Part shown: positions 50,496 through 59,520 of the stretch, one piece after another
Position numbering within the stretch: the stretch's first letter is position 1
Layout of the letters: every line of letters begins with the position of its first letter
NCBI GenBank assembly: GCA_937120475.1
Contig: CAKZJV010000007.1
Location: 2,930,068 to 2,994,067 of the forward strand
Direction: 5' to 3'
From: an uncultured Cryomorphaceae bacterium
GTDB taxonomy: Bacteria > Bacteroidota > Bacteroidia > Flavobacteriales > Schleiferiaceae
DNA length: 64,000 bases
Translations under genes and position numbers: made by a program
The notes under the pieces: generated by a model
What the model was told of the DNA's origin: nothing
Databases searched by the model: none
Seen by the model: the letters and a program-made list of their open reading frames with translations, nothing else

Positions 50496-52451
50496 ATGAA
50501 AAAACTTATTATACTTATCAGCTTCCTCTTTTTAGGTGGAACTGTTTTTGGCCAGCTCAAACAGGCCGATCAGGACTTTGCCAACCTGAAATATGCGGAT
50601 GCCGTTGAAGCCTACGAATTTGCCCTGAAGCGCAATCCTAAAAAACAGGATTACATTCACCAGCGCCTGGCTGATTCCTATCGACTTTTGAGTGATTATA
50701 AAAACGCTGAAAAATGGTACGCCAAGGTGGTGGCCAACCCAAATACTGATCCGGTTAACTTTTTCTACTACGGAAAAATGCTGGAGAGCAACAACCAGCA
50801 TGAAGCTGCCGTTGCCTGGTTCGACAAATTTGTAGAAAAATCACCGCGCGATAGCCGGGCCAAAGCTTACAAGGATTACTCCGCTGCCAAAGTGAAGGAA
50901 CTGCTTACCGATAAGGAGCGTTACCGCATTAACCGTGTAAGTATTAACTCGGAGTATGATGACTTTAGTCCCATGTTTTACGGACAAAAAGTGGTGTTTT
51001 GCACCAATCGCCCCGAAGGCCTTTTGGTGAGCCGTAAACACTCCTGGAATGAGATGCCTTACATTGATCTTTATGTGGCGGATCTGCAGGACGATGGCGA
51101 CCTTATTGATGCCAACCCACTACCTGAGTTTAACGGCAACTGGCACGAAGGCCCAGCAACCTTCAGTCAGGACCTGAAGCGGATTTATTTTACCCGGAAT
51201 TCCTCCAGGGGTAATAAACGGCTAACCGGTACCAACTCCACCACCAACCTGATGATCTTCACCGCCCGCAAGGTTACCCTTTCCGATGGTTTGGAAGTGT
51301 GGACCGACCCGGAGGCTCTGGATTTCAATTCGTTGGAGTACAGCTGCCAACACCCGGCTTTAAGTACTGATGGGCAAAAGATATATTTTGCCTCCGACCA
51401 GCCCGGTGGCCAGGGAGGTATGGACCTTTACGTTACTGAAAAAACCATTTTAGGCTGGTCACGCCCCCGTAACCTGGGCCCCAATGTGAACACCAGTGGC
51501 GATGAAGCCTTTCCCTTTATTTCCAAAACAGGGGAGCTCTATTTTGCCAGTAATGGTCACCTGGGCTTAGGTGGTTTGGATATTTTCCTGTCTGCACCCT
51601 CGGGCAACAGTTTCGGACCTCCCGTAAACCTGGGTTATCCGCTGAACGATGTGCAGGATGATTTTGGATTGGTATTGAATGATAAAGAAACCGAAGGATA
51701 CTTTTCCACTAACCGAAATGGGGGAGTAGGGCGTGACGATATTTTGCGGTTTACCGTTTTGGATAAACCCGAGCCACCGGTCGAGGAGAAAGAGCCCGAT
51801 GCTCCCATGCTTGAAATTTTTGTGTACGACAAAGTGAGTGGTCAGGGTCTCAAAGATGCAGTGGTGAATATTTACACCAGCGATGGTAAGCTTATTGATG
51901 CGGTGCAGGCCAATGATACCGGCCTTTATAGAACCGGACGTGATACCTATTTCGGGGAGCTTCGTTTCATAGCTACCTATCCCGAGTATGCCAGTTTGCG
52001 GAAAATTGTAAATATGGAAAGCTTGCCTCTTGACAAAGCACGTATTAACCTGCCTCTTTCCAAAGATTTAGGTAAGATTACCACTATCAACGGGAAAGCC
52101 ATTCAGATTAATCCTATCTATTTCGATTATGATAAATCCAACATCCGCCCCGATGCGGCTTTGGAATTGGATAAAATTGTGACCATTATGAAGGAAAACC
52201 CTACTATGGTGATCGAAGTTGCCAGTCATACGGATTCACGGGGTAACAACCAGTATAACTCCGATTTGTCACAACGTAGGGCCAAAAGCTCCCGCGAGTA
52301 TATTATCAGCCGGGGCATTTCCGAAAACAGGATTTACGGCCAGGGATACGGTGAATCACAGTTGACCAACGAGTGTGAAGACGGGGTGGATTGCAACGAG
52401 ATTAAGCACCAGTTAAACCGTAGAACCGAGTTCAGGATTGTCCGTTTTTAG
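50496..52451 (+). CDS. OmpA-family peptidoglycan-binding lipoprotein-like protein with TPR and PD40 repeats
   Basis: 651 residues from ATG 50496 (MKKLIILISFLFLGGTVFGQ signal); ATG 50484 is 12 bases earlier. Order: TPR-like helices (FANLKYADAVEAYEFALKRN), PD40/WD40-like beta-propeller blades (FSPMFYGQKVVFCTNRPEG, FSQDLKRIYFTRNS, ALSTDGQKIYFASDQPGGQ), a CarboxypepD_reg-like domain (EIFVYDKVSGQGLKDAVVNI), and a C-terminal OmpA domain (FDYDKSNIRPDAALELDKI, VASHTDSRGNNQYNSDLSQRR). This is the PorE/SprE-like partner seen next to PorP/SprF; it ties the adhesin complex to peptidoglycan. Confidence 0.92.
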   Translation: MKKLIILISFLFLGGTVFGQLKQADQDFANLKYADAVEAYEFALKRNPKKQDYIHQRLADSYRLLSDYKNAEKWYAKVVANPNTDPVNFFYYGKMLESNNQHEAAVAWFDKFVEKSPRDSRAKAYKDYSAAKVKELLTDKERYRINRVSINSEYDDFSPMFYGQKVVFCTNRPEGLLVSRKHSWNEMPYIDLYVADLQDDGDLIDANPLPEFNGNWHEGPATFSQDLKRIYFTRNSSRGNKRLTGTNSTTNLMIFTARKVTLSDGLEVWTDPEALDFNSLEYSCQHPALSTDGQKIYFASDQPGGQGGMDLYVTEKTILGWSRPRNLGPNVNTSGDEAFPFISKTGELYFASNGHLGLGGLDIFLSAPSGNSFGPPVNLGYPLNDVQDDFGLVLNDKETEGYFSTNRNGGVGRDDILRFTVLDKPEPPVEEKEPDAPMLEIFVYDKVSGQGLKDAVVNIYTSDGKLIDAVQANDTGLYRTGRDTYFGELRFIATYPEYASLRKIVNMESLPLDKARINLPLSKDLGKITTINGKAIQINPIYFDYDKSNIRPDAALELDKIVTIMKENPTMVIEVASHTDSRGNNQYNSDLSQRRAKSSREYIISRGISENRIYGQGYGESQLTNECEDGVDCNEIKHQLNRRTEFRIVRF

Positions 52452-52476
52452 GAAGGTGAAAAAAATCTGAAGATTG

Positions 52477-52507
52477 TTTTTGCGACTTCAAAAAACGTGT
52501 ATATTTG
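52477..52507 (+). promoter_or_regulatory. Promoter of tRNA-Val(TAC)
   Basis: TTTTTG at 52477-52482, 17-nt spacer, TATATTTG at 52500-52507: a clear Bacteroidota promoter (-33 TTTG, -7 TAnnTTTG) ending 15 bases before the tRNA. Confidence 0.75.
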
Positions 52508-52522
52508 CCCTCCGTTTTTGAG

Positions 52523-52597
52523 GGGCGCTTAGCTCAGCTGGTTCAGAGCACCTCGTTTACACCGAGGGGGTCGGGAGTTCGAATCTCTCAGCGCCCA
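52523..52597 (+). tRNA. tRNA-Val (anticodon TAC)
   Basis: Acceptor GGGCGCT / AGCGCCC; D-loop AGCTCAGCTGGTTCAGAGC; anticodon arm CCTCG-TTTACAC-CGAGG with anticodon TAC; T-arm GGGAGTTCGAATCTC (GTTCGAATC). All four arms pair. No CCA encoded after the discriminator A. Confidence 0.95.
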
Positions 52598-52651
52598 CCT
52601 AAAAAAGTCCGGTTCTTAAGCCGGGCTTTTTTTGTTGTGTACCCTTGGTGT

Positions 52652-52801
52652 ATGAGCTGTTACCTGTACATATTGTATTCCAAAAAAGCGGACCGATTTT
52701 ACATTGGGCATACTTGCCAGGCCTTAGCAGAAAGAATTAAAGGTCATCTTGGAAACCACGCGGGCTTTACCGTAGAATGCATCATCGAAAACAGAAGCTA
52801 A
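52652..52801 (+). pseudogene. Truncated GIY-YIG nuclease
   Basis: Reads CYLYILYSKKADRFYIGHTCQ (GIY-YIG signature as LYILYS ... YIGHT), then ERIKGHLGNHAGFTVECIIE and a stop at 49 residues. Intact family members of this kind continue another 30-40 residues. The 52802-52915 sequence is decayed. It lies between two tRNA-Val genes. Only the first catalytic half remains, so it is probably inactive. Confidence 0.7.
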
Positions 52802-52899
52802 AGGCCTTGTACAATAAATCCTGGCCAGTGATTAGCTTATCTTTTAATGAACGGGAAGCTACGTTTTAAACTAGCTTCTTTTTATTGATGGATTACCCG

Positions 52900-52907
52900 T
52901 ATTTTTG
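52900..52907 (+). promoter_or_regulatory. -7 box of second tRNA-Val
   Basis: TATTTTTG fits TAnnTTTG; the tRNA begins 9 bases later at 52916. No good -33 TTTG at 17-19 nt. Confidence 0.45.
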
Positions 52908-52915
52908 GCCCTTCA

Positions 52916-52990
52916 GGGACATTAGCTCAGTTGGTTCAGAGCACTACCTTGACAGGGTAGGGGTCACTGGTTCGAATCCAGTATGTCTCA
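52916..52990 (+). tRNA. tRNA-Val (anticodon GAC)
   Basis: Acceptor GGGACAT / ATGTCTC (one G-T wobble), D-arm AGCTCAGTTGGTTCAGAGC, anticodon arm CTACC-TTGACAG-GGTAG with anticodon GAC, T-arm CTGGTTCGAATCCAG. The D and T arms are close to those of the first tRNA, so it is a paralogue. No CCA encoded. Confidence 0.95.
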
Positions 52991-53036
52991 CAAAAGAAAG
53001 CGACATCGCAGAATGTGTTTTTTGAGGAGCTGAAAA

Positions 53037-53056
53037 GGTGAGACCTAAGTCTCACC
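53037..53056. repeat. Hairpin after tRNA
   Basis: GGTGAGAC / GTCTCACC with a 4-base loop CTAA, 47 bases after the tRNA; no T-run. Confidence 0.5.
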
Positions 53057-53130
53057 TGCGTAGGTTCATCAAAAAGAAACAAATGCGGAGCATTCCAGTC
53101 GTTTTTATGCTTGTTACAAAAGATCCCCTT

Positions 53131-53161
53131 ATTGGATCACAGGTTAATCCTGTAATCCAAT
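53131..53161. repeat. Imperfect inverted repeat before RNA ligase-like gene
   Basis: ATTGGATCACAGG and CCTGTAATCCAAT are inverted copies with one mismatch and a 5-base loop. It ends 39 bases before the TTG start; a possible leader structure or binding site. Confidence 0.5.
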
Positions 53162-53199
53162 GAGTTATCAATTTCAAAAAGCGATCGTAAAACGCAAGG

Positions 53200-53778
53200 T
53201 TGCCAACAGATAAAAGCCATCCACTCTATTTCATTGCAATTATTCCCAGCGAGCCATTGGCTAGTGAATTAATGCAACTCAAAGAGTATTTCCGCGATCA
53301 TTACAATAGCAAGGCCTCTTTGAATTCCCCGCCACACATTACCCTCCACATGCCTTTCCGCTGGAAAGACCAACGAAAAGAGGAACTTTGGGGAGGCTTG
53401 ACAGAAGTCGCCCATGAAAGTGAAAGCTTCACCGTTGAACTCCAAAACTTCAATGCGTTTGCACCCCGGGTAATTTTTGTGGATGTTTTAAAAAACCCTG
53501 CACTGGAAAAGTTACAGCAAGCAGTAAGTCAAATGGGGCGCAGAAAGTTGAAGCTCGACACCGGAAACTATAAAGGTCAGGCTTTTCATCCGCACATAAC
53601 CCTGGCTTTTCGCGATCTGAGGAAACCAATGTTCAGGGAAGCCTGGTCAGACTTCTCACAACGAAGCTTTACCGGCAACTTTAAAGCAGACCATTTAGTT
53701 TTGCTAAAGCACAGCGGTAAGAATTGGGAAGTGCACGAACGTTTCAAGTTTGGCAAGACTAATGTAGAAGTTATTTAA
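53200..53778 (+). CDS. 2'-5' RNA ligase family protein (2H phosphoesterase)
   Basis: 192 residues, TTG start at 53200. The two H-x-T motifs of the 2H family are present: PPHITLHMPFRW near residue 45 and HPHITLAFRDL near 130, about 85 residues apart. YFIAIIPSEPLASEL is the usual N-terminus. Members act on RNA 2',3'-cyclic or 2'-5' ends or ADP-ribose 1",2"-cyclic phosphate. Ten bases separate it from the next gene, so they may be co-transcribed. Confidence 0.88.
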   Translation: MPTDKSHPLYFIAIIPSEPLASELMQLKEYFRDHYNSKASLNSPPHITLHMPFRWKDQRKEELWGGLTEVAHESESFTVELQNFNAFAPRVIFVDVLKNPALEKLQQAVSQMGRRKLKLDTGNYKGQAFHPHITLAFRDLRKPMFREAWSDFSQRSFTGNFKADHLVLLKHSGKNWEVHERFKFGKTNVEVI

Positions 53779-53787
53779 ACGAAAAGC

Positions 53788-54450
53788 ATGACTAACGAGC
53801 CGGTAAAAACCTACGGTGAATACAGCAAGCCTGAAGAGATAGCCAATATTATAACCCACGGTTTGGGAATAGTATTGGGCGTAGGAGGCTTTGTTCTTCT
53901 CATTACGAAGGCTTTGGATTATCAAAACCTGGCTTACACGCTATCGGTTTGTGTTTACAGCTTTACCCTCATATGGACGTACTCCACATCTACCTTATAT
54001 CACAGTGCCTATAAAGCCAGGGTTAAGCTGCGCAACGCTTTTCACCTGATGGACCATACGGCCATTTACCTTTTTATAGCCGGAACCTACACCCCGGTAG
54101 CTCTTTTTGCTTTGCCTGGAAACTGGAAATACGGCATACTGGCTGGAATATGGACTTTGGCGGTGCTCGGGGTGATCTTTAAAATATTCTCCATTGGAAA
54201 ATGGAATCGTTTATCCACCGTACTTTATTTGCTGATGGGCTGGATGATCGTTATAGCGGCCAAGCCCTTAATTGATCATGCCGATCCGGTACTTATTTAC
54301 TGGATACTGGCGGGTGGAGTTTGCTACTCACTGGGCGTGGTTTTTTTCGTTTGGGATAAGCTGAAATATCACCATGCCGTTTGGCACATCCTGGTGCTGG
54401 CCGGCAGCATTTGCCATTTTATCGGCATTTATGGGTACCTCGAAGTTTAA
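53788..54450 (+). CDS. trhA: Hemolysin III family membrane protein
   Basis: 220 residues, seven membrane helices. YSKPEEIANIITHGLGIVLGV, YSTSTLYHSAY, FHLMDHTAIYLFIAGTYTPV and HILVLAGSICHFIGIY give the PAQR/hemolysin III pattern with its conserved Ser, Asp and three His (HxxxH...H) that bind zinc. The first cytoplasmic segment (MTNEPVKTYGEYSK) is short. Known members regulate membrane energetics or lipid fluidity; the hemolysin name is historical. Confidence 0.92.
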   Translation: MTNEPVKTYGEYSKPEEIANIITHGLGIVLGVGGFVLLITKALDYQNLAYTLSVCVYSFTLIWTYSTSTLYHSAYKARVKLRNAFHLMDHTAIYLFIAGTYTPVALFALPGNWKYGILAGIWTLAVLGVIFKIFSIGKWNRLSTVLYLLMGWMIVIAAKPLIDHADPVLIYWILAGGVCYSLGVVFFVWDKLKYHHAVWHILVLAGSICHFIGIYGYLEV

Positions 54451-54457
54451 ATAAGCA

Positions 54458-54889
54458 TCAGGGCCCTTGTTTTCGATTTACATGATCCACTTTCCATACA
54501 TCCTTTTCTTTTACCAGATCTAACTCAAAATATAAATCAGGAACCCCCAGTGATTGGAATGAGGTTAAATTTACAAGCGCACTCTCTCCATCTACTTGAA
54601 TTTGGGTTATTTCAAAATACCGCTCTATGCCCAGTTGAAATAATATTCCCTTATCAAAAGCACATATTTTATGTTTAAGCGTATTGATCTTGCTACCCAT
54701 CTCTATAAACTCGTTTGCCAATACAAGAATGTCGCAATGGTCAATCAGTAAGGCTTTTGAATCCATTAACTCAGGGTAGGTTTCAATCATATATACCAAC
54801 GAACTGGCAATAACAGCCCTGTGAGGATCAGATGAGATATCCCGGGGAGAAGAGAATATCAAAGTGGTAAGCACAAGGAAGCATTTCAT
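54458..54889 (-). CDS. Small secreted hypothetical protein
   Basis: 143 residues from ATG 54889; the longer frame to 54985 lacks a signal and contains shadow sequence. Short hydrophobic N-terminus (KCFLVLTTLIFSSPRD) suggests export. The rest is alpha/beta: HRAVIASSLVYMIETYPE, LLIDHCDILVLANEFIEM, LFQLGIERYFEITQIQV. No motif recognised. Confidence 0.55.
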   Translation of the reverse strand: MKCFLVLTTLIFSSPRDISSDPHRAVIASSLVYMIETYPELMDSKALLIDHCDILVLANEFIEMGSKINTLKHKICAFDKGILFQLGIERYFEITQIQVDGESALVNLTSFQSLGVPDLYFELDLVKEKDVWKVDHVNRKQGP

Positions 54890-55123
54890 TTTTTTGGCGT
54901 TTGCAGTGGATAATTTAGAAACTATAAAATAACAATCGTAGTACTTTCTAAAAGCAAAAAGCCCACTGCACTCTTGCGCGGCCACACCTACTATAGCCCT
55001 AAGGTGAAATGAGAATTAAGGGAGGTTTAAGTTGTTAACTTAAAGGTTTTGATTATTTAACAAAGAGAAAATCTGGACATTTGAACCTTTTACAATACGA
55101 ACATTTACAAGTCGGTTTTAGCC

Positions 55124-55963
55124 TTAGGTAACTTTCAGTTCGCCCATGGCCATGCGGTTGCAATCCATTAAGGCCTCTTGCAATTCATGTCCTTGAGTCC
55201 GCAAGGGATTAATGGCCTTTACCAATTGGGTACGCATGGTAAACAGCTTCTCCCGGTCATATTTTTTGGAATCTTTTACCATATCAATCTTCATGAGTGC
55301 CTCCTGCTGGTTTTGTTTGGGATTGAACCAGCCGTTAAGTTCCGAGCATTGATGACATATCCCGTTTTTATTCACCAGCGCACATCTGCGGTCAAAGATA
55401 TCGGTAAGGGTATGTCGCGCATTTTGGATCAGGTATTTTACCACCCCTTCCGTTTTATTGAGAATCATAAGGATCTCCTTTACTGAAAAATCATAAACAT
55501 CCTTTAGGATCAGGGCGACCTGGTTTTCCACCGGGAGGGTTTTAGCTATACAGCTAAAGCAGGTATCAATGTGTTCTTTGATTTCATATTGCCCGTACGG
55601 TGAGGATTGTGCGGTTCTTTCCAATGAAGAAGCCAGCCTGGGATTAGACAATACCAGTTTTTTAGCTTGCTCGGATACATCTTCAGACCAGCGGTTTCGC
55701 TTTTTCAGGTAATTAATGGCCAGGTTGGTTCCTACGGTAAACACCCAGGTTTTAAGCGAAGATTCACCTTTATAGCTTTTCAATTTATCGAAACAACGGA
55801 TAAAGGTATCGTGGGTAAGATCTTCCGCATCAGCCCGGTTGGCTAAAAGCCGGAACAAGTAAGAGCGGAGTTTGGCCTGGAAATCACTGAAAAGCTGCTG
55901 AAAGGCGTTAATATCGCCTTCCAGTGCTTTTTTGAGGAGTTGTTCTTTTTCGGGTTTTTCCAT
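55124..55963 (-). CDS. ECF-type RNA polymerase sigma factor with C-terminal extension
   Basis: 279 residues from ATG 55963. Region 2: FQQLFSDFQAKLRSYLFRLL, DAEDLTHDTFIRCFDKLKSY, LKTWVFTVGTNLAINYLKKR. Region 4: LPVENQVALILKDVYDFSVKEI and LNKTEGVVKYLIQNARHTL. After it comes a 70-residue extension with CALVNKNGICHQCSEL, a possible Cys metal site, common in a Bacteroidota ECF group. No anti-sigma gene is adjacent. It starts 10 bases after the oxidoreductase stop, an operon. Confidence 0.88.
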   Translation of the reverse strand: MEKPEKEQLLKKALEGDINAFQQLFSDFQAKLRSYLFRLLANRADAEDLTHDTFIRCFDKLKSYKGESSLKTWVFTVGTNLAINYLKKRNRWSEDVSEQAKKLVLSNPRLASSLERTAQSSPYGQYEIKEHIDTCFSCIAKTLPVENQVALILKDVYDFSVKEILMILNKTEGVVKYLIQNARHTLTDIFDRRCALVNKNGICHQCSELNGWFNPKQNQQEALMKIDMVKDSKKYDREKLFTMRTQLVKAINPLRTQGHELQEALMDCNRMAMGELKVT

Positions 55964-55973
55964 GGTACTGAAA

Positions 55974-56960
55974 TTAAGGAAGTAATACCACTTTCCCAGT
56001 GGTTTTGCGTTCTTCCAAATCTCTATGAGCCAGGGCCGCATTCGCTAATGAGTAGCTATGTGTATCACCCACTTTGATTTTACCGGAAGCGATTAATTCA
56101 ATCATCGCGCCCAATGATTTTTGCCATAGCTCGGGTTTGTGCTGAACATAGTAGGCCAGGTTAAAGCTCATTAAATTTTGGTTTTCACCCACAAAACGTT
56201 CGGAATGGATGAAGCCTTTTTGCCCACTTGCGGAGCCGTACACAATTATAGTGCCTCCGGGTTTTAAGGTTTCAATACACTCTTCAAAAATTCTTCCACC
56301 TGCCATTTCAAAAATACAGTCCACTTTTTCGCCCTGGTTTTGCTCAATCAGGTTATTCACCCAATTGGCATCCGTATAATTAATGGTAAGGTCGGCACCG
56401 AGCTCCCGGGCTTTTTCCAGCTTTTGAGAATTACTGGCAGCAGCAATAACCTTGGCTCCGGCCAATTTTGCCAATTGTACAATCAGTGAGCCTACCCCGC
56501 CCGAAGCGGCATGCACCAGAACGGTTTTACCCTTTAAGTCACCAGCTACGTGATTAACCATAAGGTGTGCGGTGGAACCTTGAACAAACAAAGAGGTGGC
56601 ATCCCGGTCTTTCATATTCGGAGGTAGGGGCACACAATAATCGGCTTTGGCAATAATATACTCCGCATAACCACCACCCCAAGGCAAAATGGCCAATACT
56701 TTGGAGCCAATGGTAAAGGGTTCTTCAGGAACACCTGATCCATTTTTTACGATTTCCCCGACCGCCTCTGAACCTAAGGTGTAAGGCAGGGGGGTAGGCA
56801 TAAAGTAGGTGTTTTTCCTACGTAGTACATCCGAGAAGTTAAGCCCAATGGCGGTAGCGCGGATTAAAATTTCTCCGGCACCCGGCACAGGAATATCGGA
56901 TTCTACGGACTTTAACACGGCTGCTGAGCCGTACTCATTGATTTCGATTTTTTTCATCAT
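55974..56960 (-). CDS. Quinone oxidoreductase, zinc-independent MDR family
   Basis: 328 residues. MDR pattern: VPGAGEILIRATAIGLNFSD, LPYTLGSEAVGEIV, the NADPH loop LVHAASGGVGSLIVQLAKLAGA, LGADLTINYTDANW, LKPGGTIIVYGSAS and the ending HRDLEERKTTGKVVL. No structural-zinc Cys cluster, so it belongs to the QOR/zeta-crystallin group, reducing quinones or enones with NADPH. First gene of a two-gene operon with the sigma factor, so that factor may regulate or respond to electrophile stress; that link is inference. Confidence 0.9.
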   Translation of the reverse strand: MMKKIEINEYGSAAVLKSVESDIPVPGAGEILIRATAIGLNFSDVLRRKNTYFMPTPLPYTLGSEAVGEIVKNGSGVPEEPFTIGSKVLAILPWGGGYAEYIIAKADYCVPLPPNMKDRDATSLFVQGSTAHLMVNHVAGDLKGKTVLVHAASGGVGSLIVQLAKLAGAKVIAAASNSQKLEKARELGADLTINYTDANWVNNLIEQNQGEKVDCIFEMAGGRIFEECIETLKPGGTIIVYGSASGQKGFIHSERFVGENQNLMSFNLAYYVQHKPELWQKSLGAMIELIASGKIKVGDTHSYSLANAALAHRDLEERKTTGKVVLLP

Positions 56961-57046
56961 TGTTGTTTAAGGGTTTCTGTACTTAGGACAATACAGCTTC
57001 CCGAAACGGATGAAAAAACAGAAAATATTTTATAAAAACCGGATTG

Positions 57047-57664
57047 TCAGACTTTTGAATTTAGCTCTTTATCTTCCTTTTCAATAATACCCCGTATCCA
57101 GTCATTAGGAATCATATCAATGGTAATATTAATGCGGTCGCTGGAGCTGGAGTTTACCACTTTATGACGGTCGGTTAAGCGCAGGTACCAGCACTCACCG
57201 GGCTTCATATCCACCGTAGTATCGTTCAGAAAAAACTTTACGCCCTCTTCCCGTATCACAGGGATGGTAAGGCGTATGACCGATTTGTGAATTTGTAAAC
57301 CCAGGGTGGGGTCGGTGTGCTCCCGCACTACACTTCCGGAGGCCAGCCTTAGTACACGCACCAGGGTAACCGTGGTATTTTCCCGGAAAGTATCAATTAC
57401 CGAAGTGAGGTAGGGGGCATTCTTCAGGAATGAAGTATCCATCCAATTCGTCCAGGAACCATCGGCATAATCGTCAGCCGGGGGAGGTGGGGGAAGCGAA
57501 GTGTCCACGGTATGGGCGGGAGCCCTTAACGGAAGTACATCATAAAAGGTGAAATCGCCAATCCCCATATTCTGTATTTCGTTCTTCAGTTTGTCCGCAT
57601 CAAAATGGAAGGGCAGGCGAATACGGTCGTGAAGCGTGTCGGCCGGAGTGTCGGTTTGGGTCAT
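57047..57664 (-). CDS. Aspartyl/asparaginyl beta-hydroxylase-like protein
   Basis: 205 residues. Jelly-roll Fe(II)/2-oxoglutarate fold: VRVLRLASGSVVREHTDPTLG (metal-binding His-x-Asp), KSVIRLTIPVIR, PGECWYLRLTDRHKVVNSSS (second His) and SSDRINITIDM with the Arg for 2-oxoglutarate. The family hydroxylates Asp/Asn or lipids. Soluble, no signal. Substrate unknown. Confidence 0.85.
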   Translation of the reverse strand: MTQTDTPADTLHDRIRLPFHFDADKLKNEIQNMGIGDFTFYDVLPLRAPAHTVDTSLPPPPPADDYADGSWTNWMDTSFLKNAPYLTSVIDTFRENTTVTLVRVLRLASGSVVREHTDPTLGLQIHKSVIRLTIPVIREEGVKFFLNDTTVDMKPGECWYLRLTDRHKVVNSSSSDRINITIDMIPNDWIRGIIEKEDKELNSKV

Positions 57665-57864
57665 GTGTTCGAATTAGAGGTTGATTTTGCGGTTCAAATT
57701 ACTAAAAACCACTCTTTGATTAAAGGGGATACCGGGAGAAAAGGTGGTTGGCCAGAGCAGGATAGCATAGCACCCGATAAACTTCTATGACTATCCACTA
57801 AGTTTAGTACAACTAAGCGGGATTTTTGATTAATTTCATCAGCCTAAACTTTTAATATTCAACC

Positions 57865-59406
57865 ATGAAAACAAACCTTACTTCGTTCCCTATTGGGAAT
57901 AGGACTGCTTTGTGCACCCGTTTTTTTTTCTTTTTGATGATACCTTTACTAGGAATCACCTTACTGAGCGGATGCCAGAATGCAGGTTCAAACGGTGGTG
58001 ACGAGGAAGCTACGGAAGTAGAAGAGTCTGACTCTCTCACCACACTGGCTAACTCTTTTGTATTATACCCTCCCCACGATGTGAACAGTACCGATCCATC
58101 AAAACTGGAACTGGCCTTTTTTGCCTGGCGTGAGTTTTTTGCACTCAACTGGCAATCGGATTGGAATAGCAGTAGTAAATCACGCGGAAACCCTGATGCT
58201 AACTGGAATTACAAGCAGCCAGGGCCATTCCCCTCGCAACCGCTGGTATGGGAGACTTACGCCCATCGCACGGAGTTGAGCCCCGCTTCGGCTATTCCTA
58301 CCAAGGCTTTTAATTCCGACCCGGCCTACTCCTTTTTTAAAGGAAACTATTCCGGGATGCAAGGGGGCTCTACTTACTTTAACTGCCTGGATGAAGACAA
58401 TGAGATCGGTTCCTGCTACCTGTTCTCTTTTCAAACACCGGACTCGCTCATGGTTATGTACCAGGCCAAGGCTAACGCGGCTGAATACAACTATTTAATG
58501 TCATACGGTGATAGTGCCAGCCTGGGTAATGCTATTAATGCCACCAAGAGTAACATCCAGAATAACAAGTACTACTACCCGGCTAATCCCAAGGATAATT
58601 GTGATTGCCCCGAGGGAGTTTTTTGCCTGCCTTGTGGTGAGGCCAGTGGTGGTGAAGGAGCCATAGAGGTTAAAACGGCCTGGAGGGAACCTACTGCCAA
58701 TGACAACCTCAACGATTACTTCCACCGTGAGGTAATCTATTTTGAACCCGGCCCGAACGGCACGCATACCCTAAAAACCGGAACCTTCCTTTTGATAGGG
58801 ATGCATATTATTCACAAAACGGCCAATATGCCCGAGTTTATTTTTGCTACCTGGGAACATAATTCGGTTACCGAGGCCTCCCAGGATTATCACTATATCA
58901 CCATTGCCGGTGATCCCGATGCCGCTCCCGGAACGGTTAAAGAAGTTACCCGCATACACCCGGTGGATAATTTTTACTACCAGACCTCTACCGATGCGGT
59001 ACACGATGCTTTGCGCGAGCTTAACTCGGAGTCGGTTTGGCTTAATTACAACCTGGTGGGGGTACAGGCGCAACTGGCCAATTATGATAACCGCAACGAT
59101 GTAAGTAGCTATTTCCTGGCGAATTTTGTGATTGAGTCCGATGTGCAGCTGGGGGACTTTCATGGCACCTTTGCTGACCCCCAGGATACCACAGGTACAG
59201 AGGTGAATGTGCTCAAGGTTAGTGAAAACCAGTTTTACACCATGGGTGGTTGTAAGGGTTGCCACGGCCGGGCGCAGTATTCCGGTTCAGATTTTAGCTT
59301 TTTGGTAGGTTCGGGTAATAGCGAACCAGATGATTACTATGAAAAATTCGAAACGATTAAAAAACTGGTCACCCCTAAAGCGAAAGCTACCAGTGCCAAG
59401 AAGTAA
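57865..59406 (+). CDS. Mono-heme lipoprotein of unknown function
   Basis: 513 residues. Lipobox ITLLSGCQN near residue 36, after a long N-terminal leader with hydrophobic FFFFLMIPLLGI. The body contains ELAFFAWREFFALNWQSDWN, PLVWETYAHRTEL, LMSYGDSASLGNAIN, GMHIIHKTANMPEFIFATWEHN and, at residue about 470, GGCKGCHGRAQ, a CxxCH heme-attachment site. So it is an envelope lipoprotein with one c-type heme. It resembles a family of large mono-heme secreted proteins with W-E-T and W-x-x-F motifs; function unknown. It precedes a strong terminator. Confidence 0.75.
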   Translation: MKTNLTSFPIGNRTALCTRFFFFLMIPLLGITLLSGCQNAGSNGGDEEATEVEESDSLTTLANSFVLYPPHDVNSTDPSKLELAFFAWREFFALNWQSDWNSSSKSRGNPDANWNYKQPGPFPSQPLVWETYAHRTELSPASAIPTKAFNSDPAYSFFKGNYSGMQGGSTYFNCLDEDNEIGSCYLFSFQTPDSLMVMYQAKANAAEYNYLMSYGDSASLGNAINATKSNIQNNKYYYPANPKDNCDCPEGVFCLPCGEASGGEGAIEVKTAWREPTANDNLNDYFHREVIYFEPGPNGTHTLKTGTFLLIGMHIIHKTANMPEFIFATWEHNSVTEASQDYHYITIAGDPDAAPGTVKEVTRIHPVDNFYYQTSTDAVHDALRELNSESVWLNYNLVGVQAQLANYDNRNDVSSYFLANFVIESDVQLGDFHGTFADPQDTTGTEVNVLKVSENQFYTMGGCKGCHGRAQYSGSDFSFLVGSGNSEPDDYYEKFETIKKLVTPKAKATSAKK

Positions 59407-59433
59407 AGCTTCATTGCAAATACGCCATTAAAA

Positions 59434-59468
59434 AACGGGCTGGTTAACAACCGGCCCGTTTTTTTTTT
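59434..59468 (+). terminator. Rho-independent terminator
   Basis: AACGGGCTGGTT / AACCGGCCCGTT, 12-bp stem with one G-T pair and an AAC loop, followed by eight or more T. Ends the mono-heme lipoprotein transcript. Confidence 0.9.
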
Positions 59469-59520
59469 GGATATCATCACTATAATGATAAAACTAAGTT
59501 CTTAATGCTTTTTCACGGAA

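Noticed and set aside
52505-52801. An open frame running through tRNA-Val into the GIY-YIG remnant
   Set aside because: It translates the tRNA gene; the GIY-YIG motif begins at its own ATG 52652.
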